The position numbers and the translations under genes were made by a program. From Candidatus Kapaibacterium sp. (lineage in GTDB: Bacteria; Bacteroidota; Ignavibacteria; Kapaibacteriales; UBA7675), in contig JANQRB010000103.1 of NCBI GenBank assembly GCA_028284775.1, positions 1 through 64,000 of the forward strand: a stretch of DNA of 64,000 nucleotides. The letters run 5' to 3'. How positions within the stretch are numbered: position 1 is the stretch's first letter; every line of letters starts with the position of its first letter. This document shows positions 42,591 through 51,006 of the stretch, piece after piece. Under the pieces are notes generated by a model, which was given only the letters and a program-made list of their open reading frames with translations, did not search any database and was not told the DNA's origin.

Positions 42591-44552
42591 TTACTGCACA
42601 GCCAGACGAATGCCGTATTTAGTCTGCAATTGACGGCCGGCGTTGCTGGCTTCTTCGTTGCTTCGATAACCCCAAAGTTTAACGCGAAAGGCCGGTATCC
42701 GGTCGATCAGGATCAATTCATAGTAGGCGTTGATCCCGCGGTTTTCCCATTCCTCTACCTGGCTGATGGCTTCTTCCTCGGTATAGCTGGTCTGCGCCAG
42801 CAACTCGAATGGTTCCAGCTCCGGGTCAAGCCAGCGAATTTCCACGCGCCGATTTTCCTGTGATTGCCATGCGGTCCCTTCCAGGTAGTAGACCGGTTTC
42901 CGCGCTCCGGATGCCCGTATCCGCAGTTGAGCAGGGCTGACACCACGCGCCGTCAAGGCCCGACGGGCATTTTGCGCGCGCGCCCTGGAAATCGCCAGAT
43001 TGGCGGCATCGCTGCCATCAAGGCTGGCGTGACCGACGATTTCGATCGATTTGCCGGGATTATCCAGCAAAACCGCCGCAAGACGGTCGAACTGAAGATG
43101 ATAGGCGGGAGGGGGATCCGTGGAATTGTAATCAAACACAGCCAGAATTTGGTGATGAGGGTCGTAGTTGCGTGGCGGAGCCCCGACTTTGCGCCCTTCC
43201 TCAACCCGGTCGAGGCCGCCATTGTAGCGCAGCCTGGCCGTGATGCCGTCTTGGCAGTCCCTGAATTCCTGCCACCCCTGATTTCGGTCATCAAATTGCA
43301 GACGGTAAAAAGATTTGTACGAACGCACGATCTCGCCCAGGGCACGTTGGAGCTTATTCATTTCGCCGCGGTTAACACTGTAATAGCGACCACCGCTTTG
43401 CGAGGCGATGTAGCGCAAAGCATAGGTATCAACGCCGTCGCCTATTGCAATGGTATAGACCGTGACGCCCAGCGACCGGGCCTGTTGCGCGACATCGTTG
43501 ATCGTATACACCAGCGAGGCATTTTCCACACCCCCGGTTATGAGAATCAGAGCTTTCTGTGATCGAGCAGAGGATGCAAGGGACGACAGGCCCGCGTATG
43601 CAGCGCGATACAGCGCCGTCACGATACTGTTCTGTTCGCGGTCCATCGGTGTTAACAGGGATCGAGCATTGTTGGCGCTGATGCCTTCGAACTCCTGCAC
43701 CACACGATGATCGAAGCGGTACAGGCTGATCTCATCCTCTTCAGTCAGGTTGCAGAGAATGTCCTGACAGGCTAGGTCGACCGAGGCCGCGTAGGGAGCC
43801 ATATAGGCGGCATTGTCGACACAGAGTGCAAGACTGACATCATTGGCAGGGTCGACGATCTCTTCGATCAGGGGCGAGATTTCCAATGCGGCGTCGGCGG
43901 CGTAGCAGTCCATCGCCAGCTTCCACTCTGATGAAGCGGTCATCGAGGGAAGATAGTTGCCGTACTCGTCAAGCAAGACGGCATGGATCTCGCCGAGAGG
44001 ATTGCTGTCCGTCGCCGCTACCCGCATTATTTTAACTTTGTTGACAGCGGGGACACCTGTCTGGCCAGAGGCATAGCCCATCAGGAAATCCGAGGCCAGT
44101 GTCGATTCGAAAAAATAGTTGCAAGGTTGATCGGAGCGCTCCGGCGGGTCGGGAGGAGTTGTCTGCTCCTCCACTATAGGCGGCGGCGGGTTGACGACCC
44201 GTATCGTCCAGCTGCCCGTTGTGCTTTGATCGCCGCCATGGCCGGTCAGCCTGTAGGTGGTGGTTACCCGTGGCGTCACATAAGTAATGTCCGTTGCGTC
44301 AAATGCACCTTCCTGGCCGGCCAGCGTCACACTGTCTGCGTCACTGAAGGACCAGCGTATGTAGCCACGCTGACCCGCTTCTATCTCTGGCGTTCCGCTA
44401 ATTGAGTTGAGCAGGGGCGCTGTGCCCGCGCAGCCCCAGGTCAACAAAACCATTAAACAGGTAGTGAAAAGGAGACTGTGCGATAAGTCGTGCCCGAGCA
44501 GCTTTGATCTGAGCTGGTATGAAAGGGTACGTGACGGATGATAGAGTTTCAA
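42591..44552 (-). CDS. VWA-OmpA-SPOR lipoprotein
   Basis: 653 residues. The lipobox LTWGC (Cys41) follows a long N-terminus. Order of parts: an Ig-like region (about 50-122), a Pro-rich linker (122-140), a von Willebrand A-like domain (about 238-420), an OmpA/Pal-type peptidoglycan-binding domain (about 470-575, with EIVGHASLDG and ENRRVEIRW), and a SPOR-like tail (about 585-653). The metal site of VWA domains (DxSxS) is degenerate here: Asp246-Asn-Ala-Ala-Tyr. The protein is anchored in the outer membrane and grips peptidoglycan, and the VWA part may bind another protein. A terminator of the upstream ClpB-like gene precedes it. Confidence 0.85.
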   Translation of the reverse strand: MKLYHPSRTLSYQLRSKLLGHDLSHSLLFTTCLMVLLTWGCAGTAPLLNSISGTPEIEAGQRGYIRWSFSDADSVTLAGQEGAFDATDITYVTPRVTTTYRLTGHGGDQSTTGSWTIRVVNPPPPIVEEQTTPPDPPERSDQPCNYFFESTLASDFLMGYASGQTGVPAVNKVKIMRVAATDSNPLGEIHAVLLDEYGNYLPSMTASSEWKLAMDCYAADAALEISPLIEEIVDPANDVSLALCVDNAAYMAPYAASVDLACQDILCNLTEEDEISLYRFDHRVVQEFEGISANNARSLLTPMDREQNSIVTALYRAAYAGLSSLASSARSQKALILITGGVENASLVYTINDVAQQARSLGVTVYTIAIGDGVDTYALRYIASQSGGRYYSVNRGEMNKLQRALGEIVRSYKSFYRLQFDDRNQGWQEFRDCQDGITARLRYNGGLDRVEEGRKVGAPPRNYDPHHQILAVFDYNSTDPPPAYHLQFDRLAAVLLDNPGKSIEIVGHASLDGSDAANLAISRARAQNARRALTARGVSPAQLRIRASGARKPVYYLEGTAWQSQENRRVEIRWLDPELEPFELLAQTSYTEEEAISQVEEWENRGINAYYELILIDRIPAFRVKLWGYRSNEEASNAGRQLQTKYGIRLAVQ

Positions 44553-44638
44553 ATCAGTGTCTGGGTCGTGTTGAGATTAGTTCGCTGCAGGCATTAATTT
44601 GATTTTATTAGCGGAGAAAATCAAGAAGAGAAAGAGAA

Positions 44639-44668
44639 GGGGGAATTCACGAGATGCGAATTCCCCCT
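44639..44668 (-). terminator. Rho-independent terminator after the ClpB-like gene
   Basis: GGGGGAATTC (44639-44648) and GAATTCCCCC (44658-44667) form a perfect 10-bp stem with a 9-base loop. On the minus strand it is followed by TTCTCTTTCTCTTCTT. It lies 28 bases after the stop of the ClpB-like frame. Confidence 0.75.
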
Positions 44669-44695
44669 ATGGAATCACCTGAGGTCCTCAAGGCG

Positions 44696-46033
44696 CTAAG
44701 AGCTCGTAAACTGCAGCCTGCCATCCGGATCGCGTGTCACGACGACGGTTGTTCCGGCGCCGATTTCTCCGCCGAGGATCTTGACGGCCAGCGGGTCGGC
44801 CAAGTGTCGTTGAATTACGCGTTTTAAGGGTCGCGCTCCGAAATTGATGTCATAGCCTGATTCGCCAAGCCAGTCGAGGGCCTCGCCGCTGATATCAAGC
44901 TCGATATCGCTTTCTTTTAGTTTACTTCTCAGCCCGGCGAGTTGAATTTCGACGATCTTTCGTACTTCGCGTGCGCTGAGGGGATTGAAGAGTATTATCT
45001 CGTCGATGCGATTCAAAAACTCGGGACGCAGTCGACTTTGAAGCAATTCCATCAGACTTTCGCGTAATTCATAAAGGATTGCGCGGCGGCTGACATCCTC
45101 GGCCTTTTCCAGCTCCGGCAGGCGTTCCTGGATGACATCGGTGCCCATGTTGGATGTCATGATAATGATCGTGTTTTTGAAATTGACGGTCTTGCCCTGG
45201 CTATCGGTCAGACGGCCTTCGTCAAGCACCTGGAGCAGCACATTGAAAACCTCAGGATGAGCTTTTTCGATCTCATCGAGAAGAACCACGGAATACGGAC
45301 GCCGGCGTACAGCCTCGGTAAGCTGGCCGCCCTCTTCATAGCCAACGTAGCCGGGAGGGGCTCCGATGAGGCGCGTTACGGCGAACTTTTCCATATACTC
45401 GCTCATATCGATACGCACCATGGCGCTCTCATCGTCAAAGAGGAAGTTTGCAAGGGAGCGTGCCAGCTCCGTTTTACCTACGCCGGTTGTGCCTAAAAAT
45501 ATGAAGGAGCCGATCGGACGATCTAAGTCCTGCAGTCCCGCGCGTGAACGTCGAATAGCATTGCTGACCGCTGTAACGGCTTCTGCCTGGCCTACCACGC
45601 GTTCCTGCAAGCGGTCTTCCATCTTCAGCAGTTTGATGCGTTCAGATTCAAGCATCCGTTGGACCGGAATGCCGGTCCAACGGGCTACTATCTCGGCAAC
45701 GTCTTCAGCTTCAACTTCTTCTTTCAACATTTTGCCGCCGCTCTGGATGTCTTGCAGTTTGGCATTGGCGCCCGCCAGATCGCGTTCGAACTGAACAATT
45801 CGGCCATAGCGAATTTCCGCTACGCGCGCTAAGTCGCCGGAGCGTTCGGCATTGGCGGCCTCGACTTTGGCTTCTTCGATCTGTGCTTTCAGCTTTCGAA
45901 TCGCCTGAATCGTATCTTTCTCAACACCCCAATGCGCCTTGAGCGCCGAGTGTTTTTCCCGCAGCTCGCTAAGCTCCTCTTCGATTTCTTCCAGGCGTTT
46001 GCGTGTCGAATGATGTACTAAGGATTCCGACAT
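44696..46033 (-). CDS. clpB: ClpB C-terminal half (part of M-domain plus second ATPase domain)
   Basis: 445 residues, against about 860 for normal ClpB. Homology begins at residue 8-11 in the coiled-coil middle domain (RKRLEEIEEELSELREKHSALK) and continues to the natural C-terminus. The second AAA+ domain is intact: Walker A GTTGVGKTE (about 181), LDEIEKAHPEVFN, pore loop GAPPGYVGYEEGG, sensor region. The N-domain and first AAA+ domain are absent, and I found no remnant of them upstream on either strand. The ATG at 46033 has a run of six G bases at a suitable distance, so translation is possible. It is either a 5'-deleted gene or a functional half-protein. A full ClpB elsewhere in the genome would settle its role. 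Confidence 0.8.
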   Translation of the reverse strand: MSESLVHHSTRKRLEEIEEELSELREKHSALKAHWGVEKDTIQAIRKLKAQIEEAKVEAANAERSGDLARVAEIRYGRIVQFERDLAGANAKLQDIQSGGKMLKEEVEAEDVAEIVARWTGIPVQRMLESERIKLLKMEDRLQERVVGQAEAVTAVSNAIRRSRAGLQDLDRPIGSFIFLGTTGVGKTELARSLANFLFDDESAMVRIDMSEYMEKFAVTRLIGAPPGYVGYEEGGQLTEAVRRRPYSVVLLDEIEKAHPEVFNVLLQVLDEGRLTDSQGKTVNFKNTIIIMTSNMGTDVIQERLPELEKAEDVSRRAILYELRESLMELLQSRLRPEFLNRIDEIILFNPLSAREVRKIVEIQLAGLRSKLKESDIELDISGEALDWLGESGYDINFGARPLKRVIQRHLADPLAVKILGGEIGAGTTVVVTRDPDGRLQFTSS

Positions 46034-46602
46034 CAGATTTGGCCCCCCGAATTATGTACAAGCTTTTGTATTTCGACGTTGTTGAAATTGAAAACTGCTT
46101 CATTAGCCCGCAGGACTTTCGCCGCTGCAACATGATAAGCGCAGTTGATTGCCCTGTTCAGCGATACTGCAGCGCCTCGGCTGAGCTCCGATCGTTTCCT
46201 GTCCGCTGACGTCTGGAAGCGATGACACAGCCGGAATGGAACAAAAGACGGAAAATTTCGACATCTCGTGTTGCTGTTCATAGGCCCGTTCCGCCGGCGC
46301 CGCTTGCCCGCAGCGGGTCAATCCGCTCCTGAGACCTTTGGATTTTTGCCGGATTAGGCCTACATTTGTGGCTGTTTTTCAAAACGTCTAGCGGTAGAGT
46401 AGCAGCGCCTGCATACGAAATCAGAGACACAGTGTAGTGGCTTCCGGCCGTACCCTAGCTCTGCCGACACCGACGAATATTAAAAGTTCGAGTTATGTTC
46501 AAGATAGTCAGCCTCGCGGACGATACCGGATATAAGGGCTGGCTTACACTCTGGTGTTAGAGCTTTCGTCGAAGGTAATCTTGTGATTTCCGGAGAGGAT
46601 GC
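46034..46602. other. Gap between the half clpB and plsY, with a promoter-like element
   Basis: 569 bases. It holds TTTG (46337-46340), 20 bases, then TACATTTG (46361-46368), a very good match to the Bacteroidota promoter pattern, pointing toward plsY but 235 bases from it. Only short unrelated frames occur. If this promoter serves plsY, the mRNA has a long leader. No decayed first half of clpB is recognisable. Confidence 0.5.
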
Positions 46603-47307
46603 ATGGATCCCGTAATCAGATTGATTCTCATTGCCGTTCTCAGTTATGCCATAGGCTCTATTCCTACTGCCTATCTTATCAGTCGCAAGTTTTTCGGATT
46701 TGATATCCGGGAAAAAGGCAGCGGCAACATGGGAAGCACTAATGCTTTTCGTGTGCTGGGATTTAAGTGGGGGCTCGCGGTACAACTTTTCGACATTGCG
46801 AAGGGTATCTTTGCCGTACTTGTGGTGTCGCATATTTTTGACGGTGAGATGGCCTTCACGAATCGCACGCCCTTCGAAGATCAAACGGTCATTTGCATAA
46901 TAGCCGGCGTATGCGCCGTTCTTGGGCATATTTTTTCGGCCTTCGTGGGATTTCGTGGCGGCAAAGGCATCAACACCGCTGTCGGCATGCTGGTAGCTAT
47001 CGCGCCGGTTGAAGTTGCGATTATTGTCGGCATCTTTATTGTCGTGGTACTGTTCTCAGGTTACATCTCCCTGGCATCGATTTCGGCCGCCGTAGCCTTA
47101 CCAACGTCGATGTGTATTCGCCAGAATATTTTCTCAGCCGATATCCAGGGATACCAGACGCTTGTGTTTTTCTTCATTGGACTGGCTCTCCTCATTCTCT
47201 ATACACACAGAAGTAACATTCGACGCTTACTGGCGGGCAATGAAAATCGATTTCAGAAATTATGGTTATTCAGGCCGGGATCCGAACAAAGGGACGGTCG
47301 AAACTAA
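46603..47307 (+). CDS. plsY: Glycerol-3-phosphate acyltransferase PlsY
   Basis: 234 residues with about five membrane helices. The three PlsY motifs are clear: SYAIGSIPTAYLISR, GSGNMGSTNAFRVLG, and HIFSAFVGFRGGKGINTAVG. It acylates glycerol-3-phosphate with acyl-phosphate to start phospholipid synthesis at the inner membrane. The ATG follows GGAGAGGA. gpsA, which makes its substrate, starts 16 bases downstream, so the pair is an operon. Confidence 0.95.
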   Translation: MDPVIRLILIAVLSYAIGSIPTAYLISRKFFGFDIREKGSGNMGSTNAFRVLGFKWGLAVQLFDIAKGIFAVLVVSHIFDGEMAFTNRTPFEDQTVICIIAGVCAVLGHIFSAFVGFRGGKGINTAVGMLVAIAPVEVAIIVGIFIVVVLFSGYISLASISAAVALPTSMCIRQNIFSADIQGYQTLVFFFIGLALLILYTHRSNIRRLLAGNENRFQKLWLFRPGSEQRDGRN

Positions 47308-47322
47308 GCGGCGAATTCAGGC

Positions 47323-48315
47323 ATGAACATTGCGATAGTAGGCGCGGGCGGATGGGGTACCGCCCTGGCCAATCTGCTTGCGGTCAATCTACATGACGTG
47401 GTGTTGTGGAGCATCGAAGCAGATGTTGTCGATGAAATTAATCAGCATCACAGCAACAGCGCATATCTGCCCGGCATCACCATTCCGGAGCGAGTGCGGG
47501 CGTCCTGCGACACTGCCGATGTCAATAAGGCTGAGTTGATTATCGTTGCCACGCCGACGCAGTATATCGCGTCTGTCTTTCGTGAAAGGGACTTCCACAT
47601 TCACGATAAGATCGTTGTCAGCGTATCCAAGGGCATCGAGCAAAACAGTCTGCACCGTGTTTCACAGGTGCTGCAGGATGCCGCCGGGATCGATCTGGAT
47701 CGTTTTGTCGCTCTTACCGGACCCAGCCATGCGGAAGAGGTGGCGCGGCAGGTGCCGACAACGGTCGTTGCGGCGTCCCGCGACGTCGGTGTTGCCAAAC
47801 TTGTGCAGCAGGTCTTCACGACACCCTTTTTTCGTGTGTATCACAGCCATGATGTCATTGGCGCCGAGTTGGGCGGAGCGGTTAAGAATGTGATCGCGAT
47901 TTCCGCCGGTATTATTGAAGGCCTGGGCCTGGGCGATAATACCAAGGCAGCTCTCATGACCCGCGGCCTGGCGGAAATAACGCGTTTGGGTAAAGCGATG
48001 GGCGCACAGGCCCTGACCTTTTCCGGCTTGTCCTGCCTCGGCGACCTGTTTGTGACCTGCACCAGTAAATACAGTCGTAATCGGGCGGTCGGTGAAAAAA
48101 TCGGAAGCGGTCAAAAGCTCGACGCTATTCTGGCCGAAACCAAAATGATCGCCGAAGGAGTGGCCACGACCGCTTCAGTCCGAGAATTGAGCCATCGGTA
48201 TCATGTAGAAATGCCTATCGTCAATCAGGTGTACGCCATCTTGTTTGAGAACAAAGACGCAATGCACGCCACCCGCGAACTGATGATGAGAGAAACGAAA
48301 TCCGAAATCTGGTAG
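47323..48315 (+). CDS. gpsA: Glycerol-3-phosphate dehydrogenase [NAD(P)+]
   Basis: 330 residues. The NAD(P) site is AIVGAGGWGTALANLL. VSVSKGIE and LTGPSHAEEVARQ follow, and the catalytic Lys is in AELGGAVKNVIAISAGI. It reduces dihydroxyacetone phosphate to glycerol-3-phosphate, the substrate of PlsY just upstream. It is convergent with purB, 13 bases apart. Confidence 0.97.
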   Translation: MNIAIVGAGGWGTALANLLAVNLHDVVLWSIEADVVDEINQHHSNSAYLPGITIPERVRASCDTADVNKAELIIVATPTQYIASVFRERDFHIHDKIVVSVSKGIEQNSLHRVSQVLQDAAGIDLDRFVALTGPSHAEEVARQVPTTVVAASRDVGVAKLVQQVFTTPFFRVYHSHDVIGAELGGAVKNVIAISAGIIEGLGLGDNTKAALMTRGLAEITRLGKAMGAQALTFSGLSCLGDLFVTCTSKYSRNRAVGEKIGSGQKLDAILAETKMIAEGVATTASVRELSHRYHVEMPIVNQVYAILFENKDAMHATRELMMRETKSEIW

Positions 48316-48328
48316 ATTTGTCGAGTAA

Positions 48329-49624
48329 TCAGCCCAATCCGCAGCGCTCGAAGATATAGTCGACATTTTCCAGTGCCCTTCGCAGATCGCACATAGCTTC
48401 CAATTCTTCCTCCGCAATATGTTTGCATATCTCCGGATCGGCCTTTAAGAAATCCAGGAACGGACGGCGTTCCCGCCAGGTTTGCATAGCGTTGCGCTGC
48501 ACCATCGCGTAGGCATCTTCACGCGACACGCCCCGTTTGGCCAGCTCGAGCAGGATTGTCTGTGAAAACGGCAGTCCGCAGGTGATGTCAAGGTTGCGCT
48601 GCATTGCCTCGGGATAGACCTGCAATCGATCGAGCAGAGGGATGGCGACCGAGAGCATATAATGGAGAGTAATCGTGGAATCCGGACAGATGACACGTTC
48701 AACCGAACTATGCGAGATATCACGTTCATGCCACAAAGCCACGTTCTCCATCGCCGCCAGGGCATTGCCGCGAAGGAGGCGCGCCATTCCGCACAGTCGT
48801 TCGGAAATAATCGGATTCCGTTTATGCGGCATTGCCGAGCTGCCTTTTTGTCCTTTGGCAAAGAATTCTTCCGCTTCCAGAACTTCGGTGCGCTGAAGGT
48901 GCCGGATTTCGGTTGCGATGCGTTCCAGCATCGTTCCCACGATGGCAAGCGTGCTGAGGAACTCTGCGTGCCGGTCGCGCTGAATCACTTGAGTCGAGAT
49001 CGGCGCTGCTTCCAGTCCCAGGTTTCGGCAGACATACTCTTCGACGCGTGGTGAGAGATGTTGAAAAGTTCCGACCGCGCCGCTGATCTGACCGACTGCA
49101 ATTGATTTCAGGGCCGTTTGCATCCGTTCAATATTGCGGAGGCATTCGCGGTACCAGAGGGCGAATTTCATTCCGAAACTCATCGGCTCGGCGTGAATGC
49201 CATGCGAACGGCCGATGCAAAGGCTGTGTTTAAGTTCGCGTGCGCGGCGCGCCAGGACATCGCGAAGCTCCATAAGCTGGGCCAGAAGCAGTTCGCCCGC
49301 TTGTTTGAGCTGCACGGCCAGGCAGGTGTCGAGTACGTCGCTCGATGTCATGCCCAGATGCACATAGCGCGAGGGTTCGCCGACATATTCGGCCACGTTG
49401 GTAAGGAAAGCGATAACATCGTGATGGGTTGTTTCCTCGATCGCAAGAATTCGCTCGACGTTGAAATCACCCTTGCTGCGGATCGCCGCGGCCGCTTCCT
49501 TTGGAATCACCCCCAGCTCGGCCTGCGCTTCGCAGGCCAGTGTCTCGATTTCGAGCCAGATCTTGTATTTGTTTTCGTCTTCCCATATTCGGCCCATTTC
49601 CGGGCGCGTATAGCGTGAAATCAT
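48329..49624 (-). CDS. purB: Adenylosuccinate lyase
   Basis: 431 residues. The signature GSSAMPHKRNPIISERL includes the flexible catalytic loop, and THHDVIAFL and MTSSDVLDT hold further active-site residues. It releases fumarate from SAICAR and adenylosuccinate in purine synthesis. The ATG overlaps the tsaB stop by the ATGA arrangement, so the genes are translationally coupled. Confidence 0.97.
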   Translation of the reverse strand: MISRYTRPEMGRIWEDENKYKIWLEIETLACEAQAELGVIPKEAAAAIRSKGDFNVERILAIEETTHHDVIAFLTNVAEYVGEPSRYVHLGMTSSDVLDTCLAVQLKQAGELLLAQLMELRDVLARRARELKHSLCIGRSHGIHAEPMSFGMKFALWYRECLRNIERMQTALKSIAVGQISGAVGTFQHLSPRVEEYVCRNLGLEAAPISTQVIQRDRHAEFLSTLAIVGTMLERIATEIRHLQRTEVLEAEEFFAKGQKGSSAMPHKRNPIISERLCGMARLLRGNALAAMENVALWHERDISHSSVERVICPDSTITLHYMLSVAIPLLDRLQVYPEAMQRNLDITCGLPFSQTILLELAKRGVSREDAYAMVQRNAMQTWRERRPFLDFLKADPEICKHIAEEELEAMCDLRRALENVDYIFERCGLG

Positions 49625-50337
49625 GTCGGCTCCACCTTGTGTTGCTTTGATTTTTCAGATTGTTGTCTGCGAACTTTCGGAATAAACTCCTGACCGTAGA
49701 GCGGCGTGAACGACAGGGGATCGGTGGTATCGCCTTGTTCGAGTTTGCGGGCTGCCACAGCGGCGACCTTGCGGGCCGAGCAGCGCGCAAGATCCGGCGG
49801 AATCGGCAGGCCGAGCGAATCCATGCCGGGTCCGCAATACAGTATGTCGTCGCGAAGCGTCGTTCTAAATGCGGCGTGCTGGACGACGCTTATCGCACCC
49901 GAGGCTTCAGCTTCAAGTGTAAAGTGCTGAGTGTAAAGCAGCTGCTGATGCGAAGGAATAACTGCGCAAATACTACCGGCGGAAACAGCCCTGGCTGCCG
50001 GAATGGCTGCCTGGGCAAGCGCCAGGAGGGTCGGCACGGCGACCAGAGCCGGTGCTTGTTCGAAACAGAGCGCCTTGGCGAGAGCGGCGCCGATTCGCAA
50101 TCCCGTAAACGAACCGGGGCCGGCGCTTACTGCAACTGCCGCGAGATCGCTGACGGCAAGGTTCATATCCGTCAGAAGGCGCTTGCATAGCTCAGCCAGG
50201 AATCGATCGTGACAGTTTGCCAGGTCAATCCGGTATTCAGCCAGAATCCGGTTTGCGGCAGACAGAGCCACACTGCAGGCCGCGCCCGAACTTTCGATGC
50301 TGAGAATTCCCGCCTTTGGCTTGTTGGTCTGTTTCAA
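49621..50337 (-). CDS. tsaB: tRNA threonylcarbamoyladenosine biosynthesis protein TsaB
   Basis: 238 residues. It begins GILSIESSGAACSVALS, the first ASKHA phosphate-loop-like segment, and has AVAVSAGPGSFTGLRIGAALAKAL, the most typical TsaB stretch. TsaB partners TsaD and TsaE to make t6A at tRNA position 37. It lacks the metal and catalytic residues of TsaD, as expected. It is upstream of purB and overlaps it. Confidence 0.95.
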   Translation of the reverse strand: MKQTNKPKAGILSIESSGAACSVALSAANRILAEYRIDLANCHDRFLAELCKRLLTDMNLAVSDLAAVAVSAGPGSFTGLRIGAALAKALCFEQAPALVAVPTLLALAQAAIPAARAVSAGSICAVIPSHQQLLYTQHFTLEAEASGAISVVQHAAFRTTLRDDILYCGPGMDSLGLPIPPDLARCSARKVAAVAARKLEQGDTTDPLSFTPLYGQEFIPKVRRQQSEKSKQHKVEPT

Positions 50338-50475
50338 GTGCCTTGGAACGTTTTGCAGCCAGACGATAGGGAAACTATCAGATACTCCGGCCGATTGGTT
50401 TTCGCAATCCGCAAGTTAGCACTTTATCCCGAGAAGCGGAATCGTAGGTATAAAATTGATGGCGAATCAGAGGCC

Positions 50476-50727
50476 TTATTCGGCCAGGATCTCGAAATCA
50501 TCCAGCGCTTCGTCGATGACGAGATTGAGATTTCCAAACTCGGTATGGATGACGCCGGGTGTGAATTCGGTCTCGGTGCCTTGCAGGAAGTTCTCTTCTT
50601 TCTGGATGCGCGTCAGCCACTGATACAGAAATGGGGATACGAGTACATGCTCCGGCAATTCGCCATTTGCATTGATATATGATTCAATCGCGGCGTGCAA
50701 TTCTTCAGGCGCGTCAAAAAATTCCAT
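50476..50727 (-). CDS. Small acidic hypothetical protein
   Basis: 83 residues. ATG 50727 is preceded by AGGAAGAGATGTACA, so a Shine-Dalgarno match lies 8-12 bases upstream. The product is strongly acidic, predicted to be helical at the start (APEELHAAIESYI) and ends in an acidic helix (VIDEALDDFEILAE). No membrane or signal segment is present. I recognise no family. The composition and clean start suggest a real gene. Confidence 0.65.
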   Translation of the reverse strand: MEFFDAPEELHAAIESYINANGELPEHVLVSPFLYQWLTRIQKEENFLQGTETEFTPGVIHTEFGNLNLVIDEALDDFEILAE

Positions 50728-50868
50728 TGTACATCTCTTCCTGTCGTTCTACCGGCTGCCTGACAAGTGTAAATCTACGGATAGTGGGGGGCTCAAGCAA
50801 CGCCAAAAGCGCCGCCTATTTACTTTTCCCATCCTGATTACTTAATGTTTTTTCATTGCCGGAATTTT

Positions 50869-50878
50869 GCGTATTTTG
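50869..50878 (+). promoter_or_regulatory. Candidate rpsA promoter box
   Basis: GCGTATTTTG contains TATTTTG, 128 bases before the rpsA ATG. That implies a long leader, as ribosomal protein S1 mRNAs often have for autoregulation. No matching -33 box at the usual spacing was found. Confidence 0.3.
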
Positions 50879-51006
50879 AAAAACTTTGCTATGCCGTAAG
50901 CCGAGTCTAAAAAATCCTGTTAAAATTACATAGCCCAGGACAGAAGAGAGTGACGAACGGCGGTCGCTGATATTCGGTCCTTGCATTGAGGTTTGGAGGG
51001 GATTTA

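Noticed and set aside
46034..46480. Frames upstream of the half clpB, checked for a frameshifted first half
   Set aside because: None contain AAA+ or Clp N-domain motifs, so a simple frameshift does not explain the truncation.
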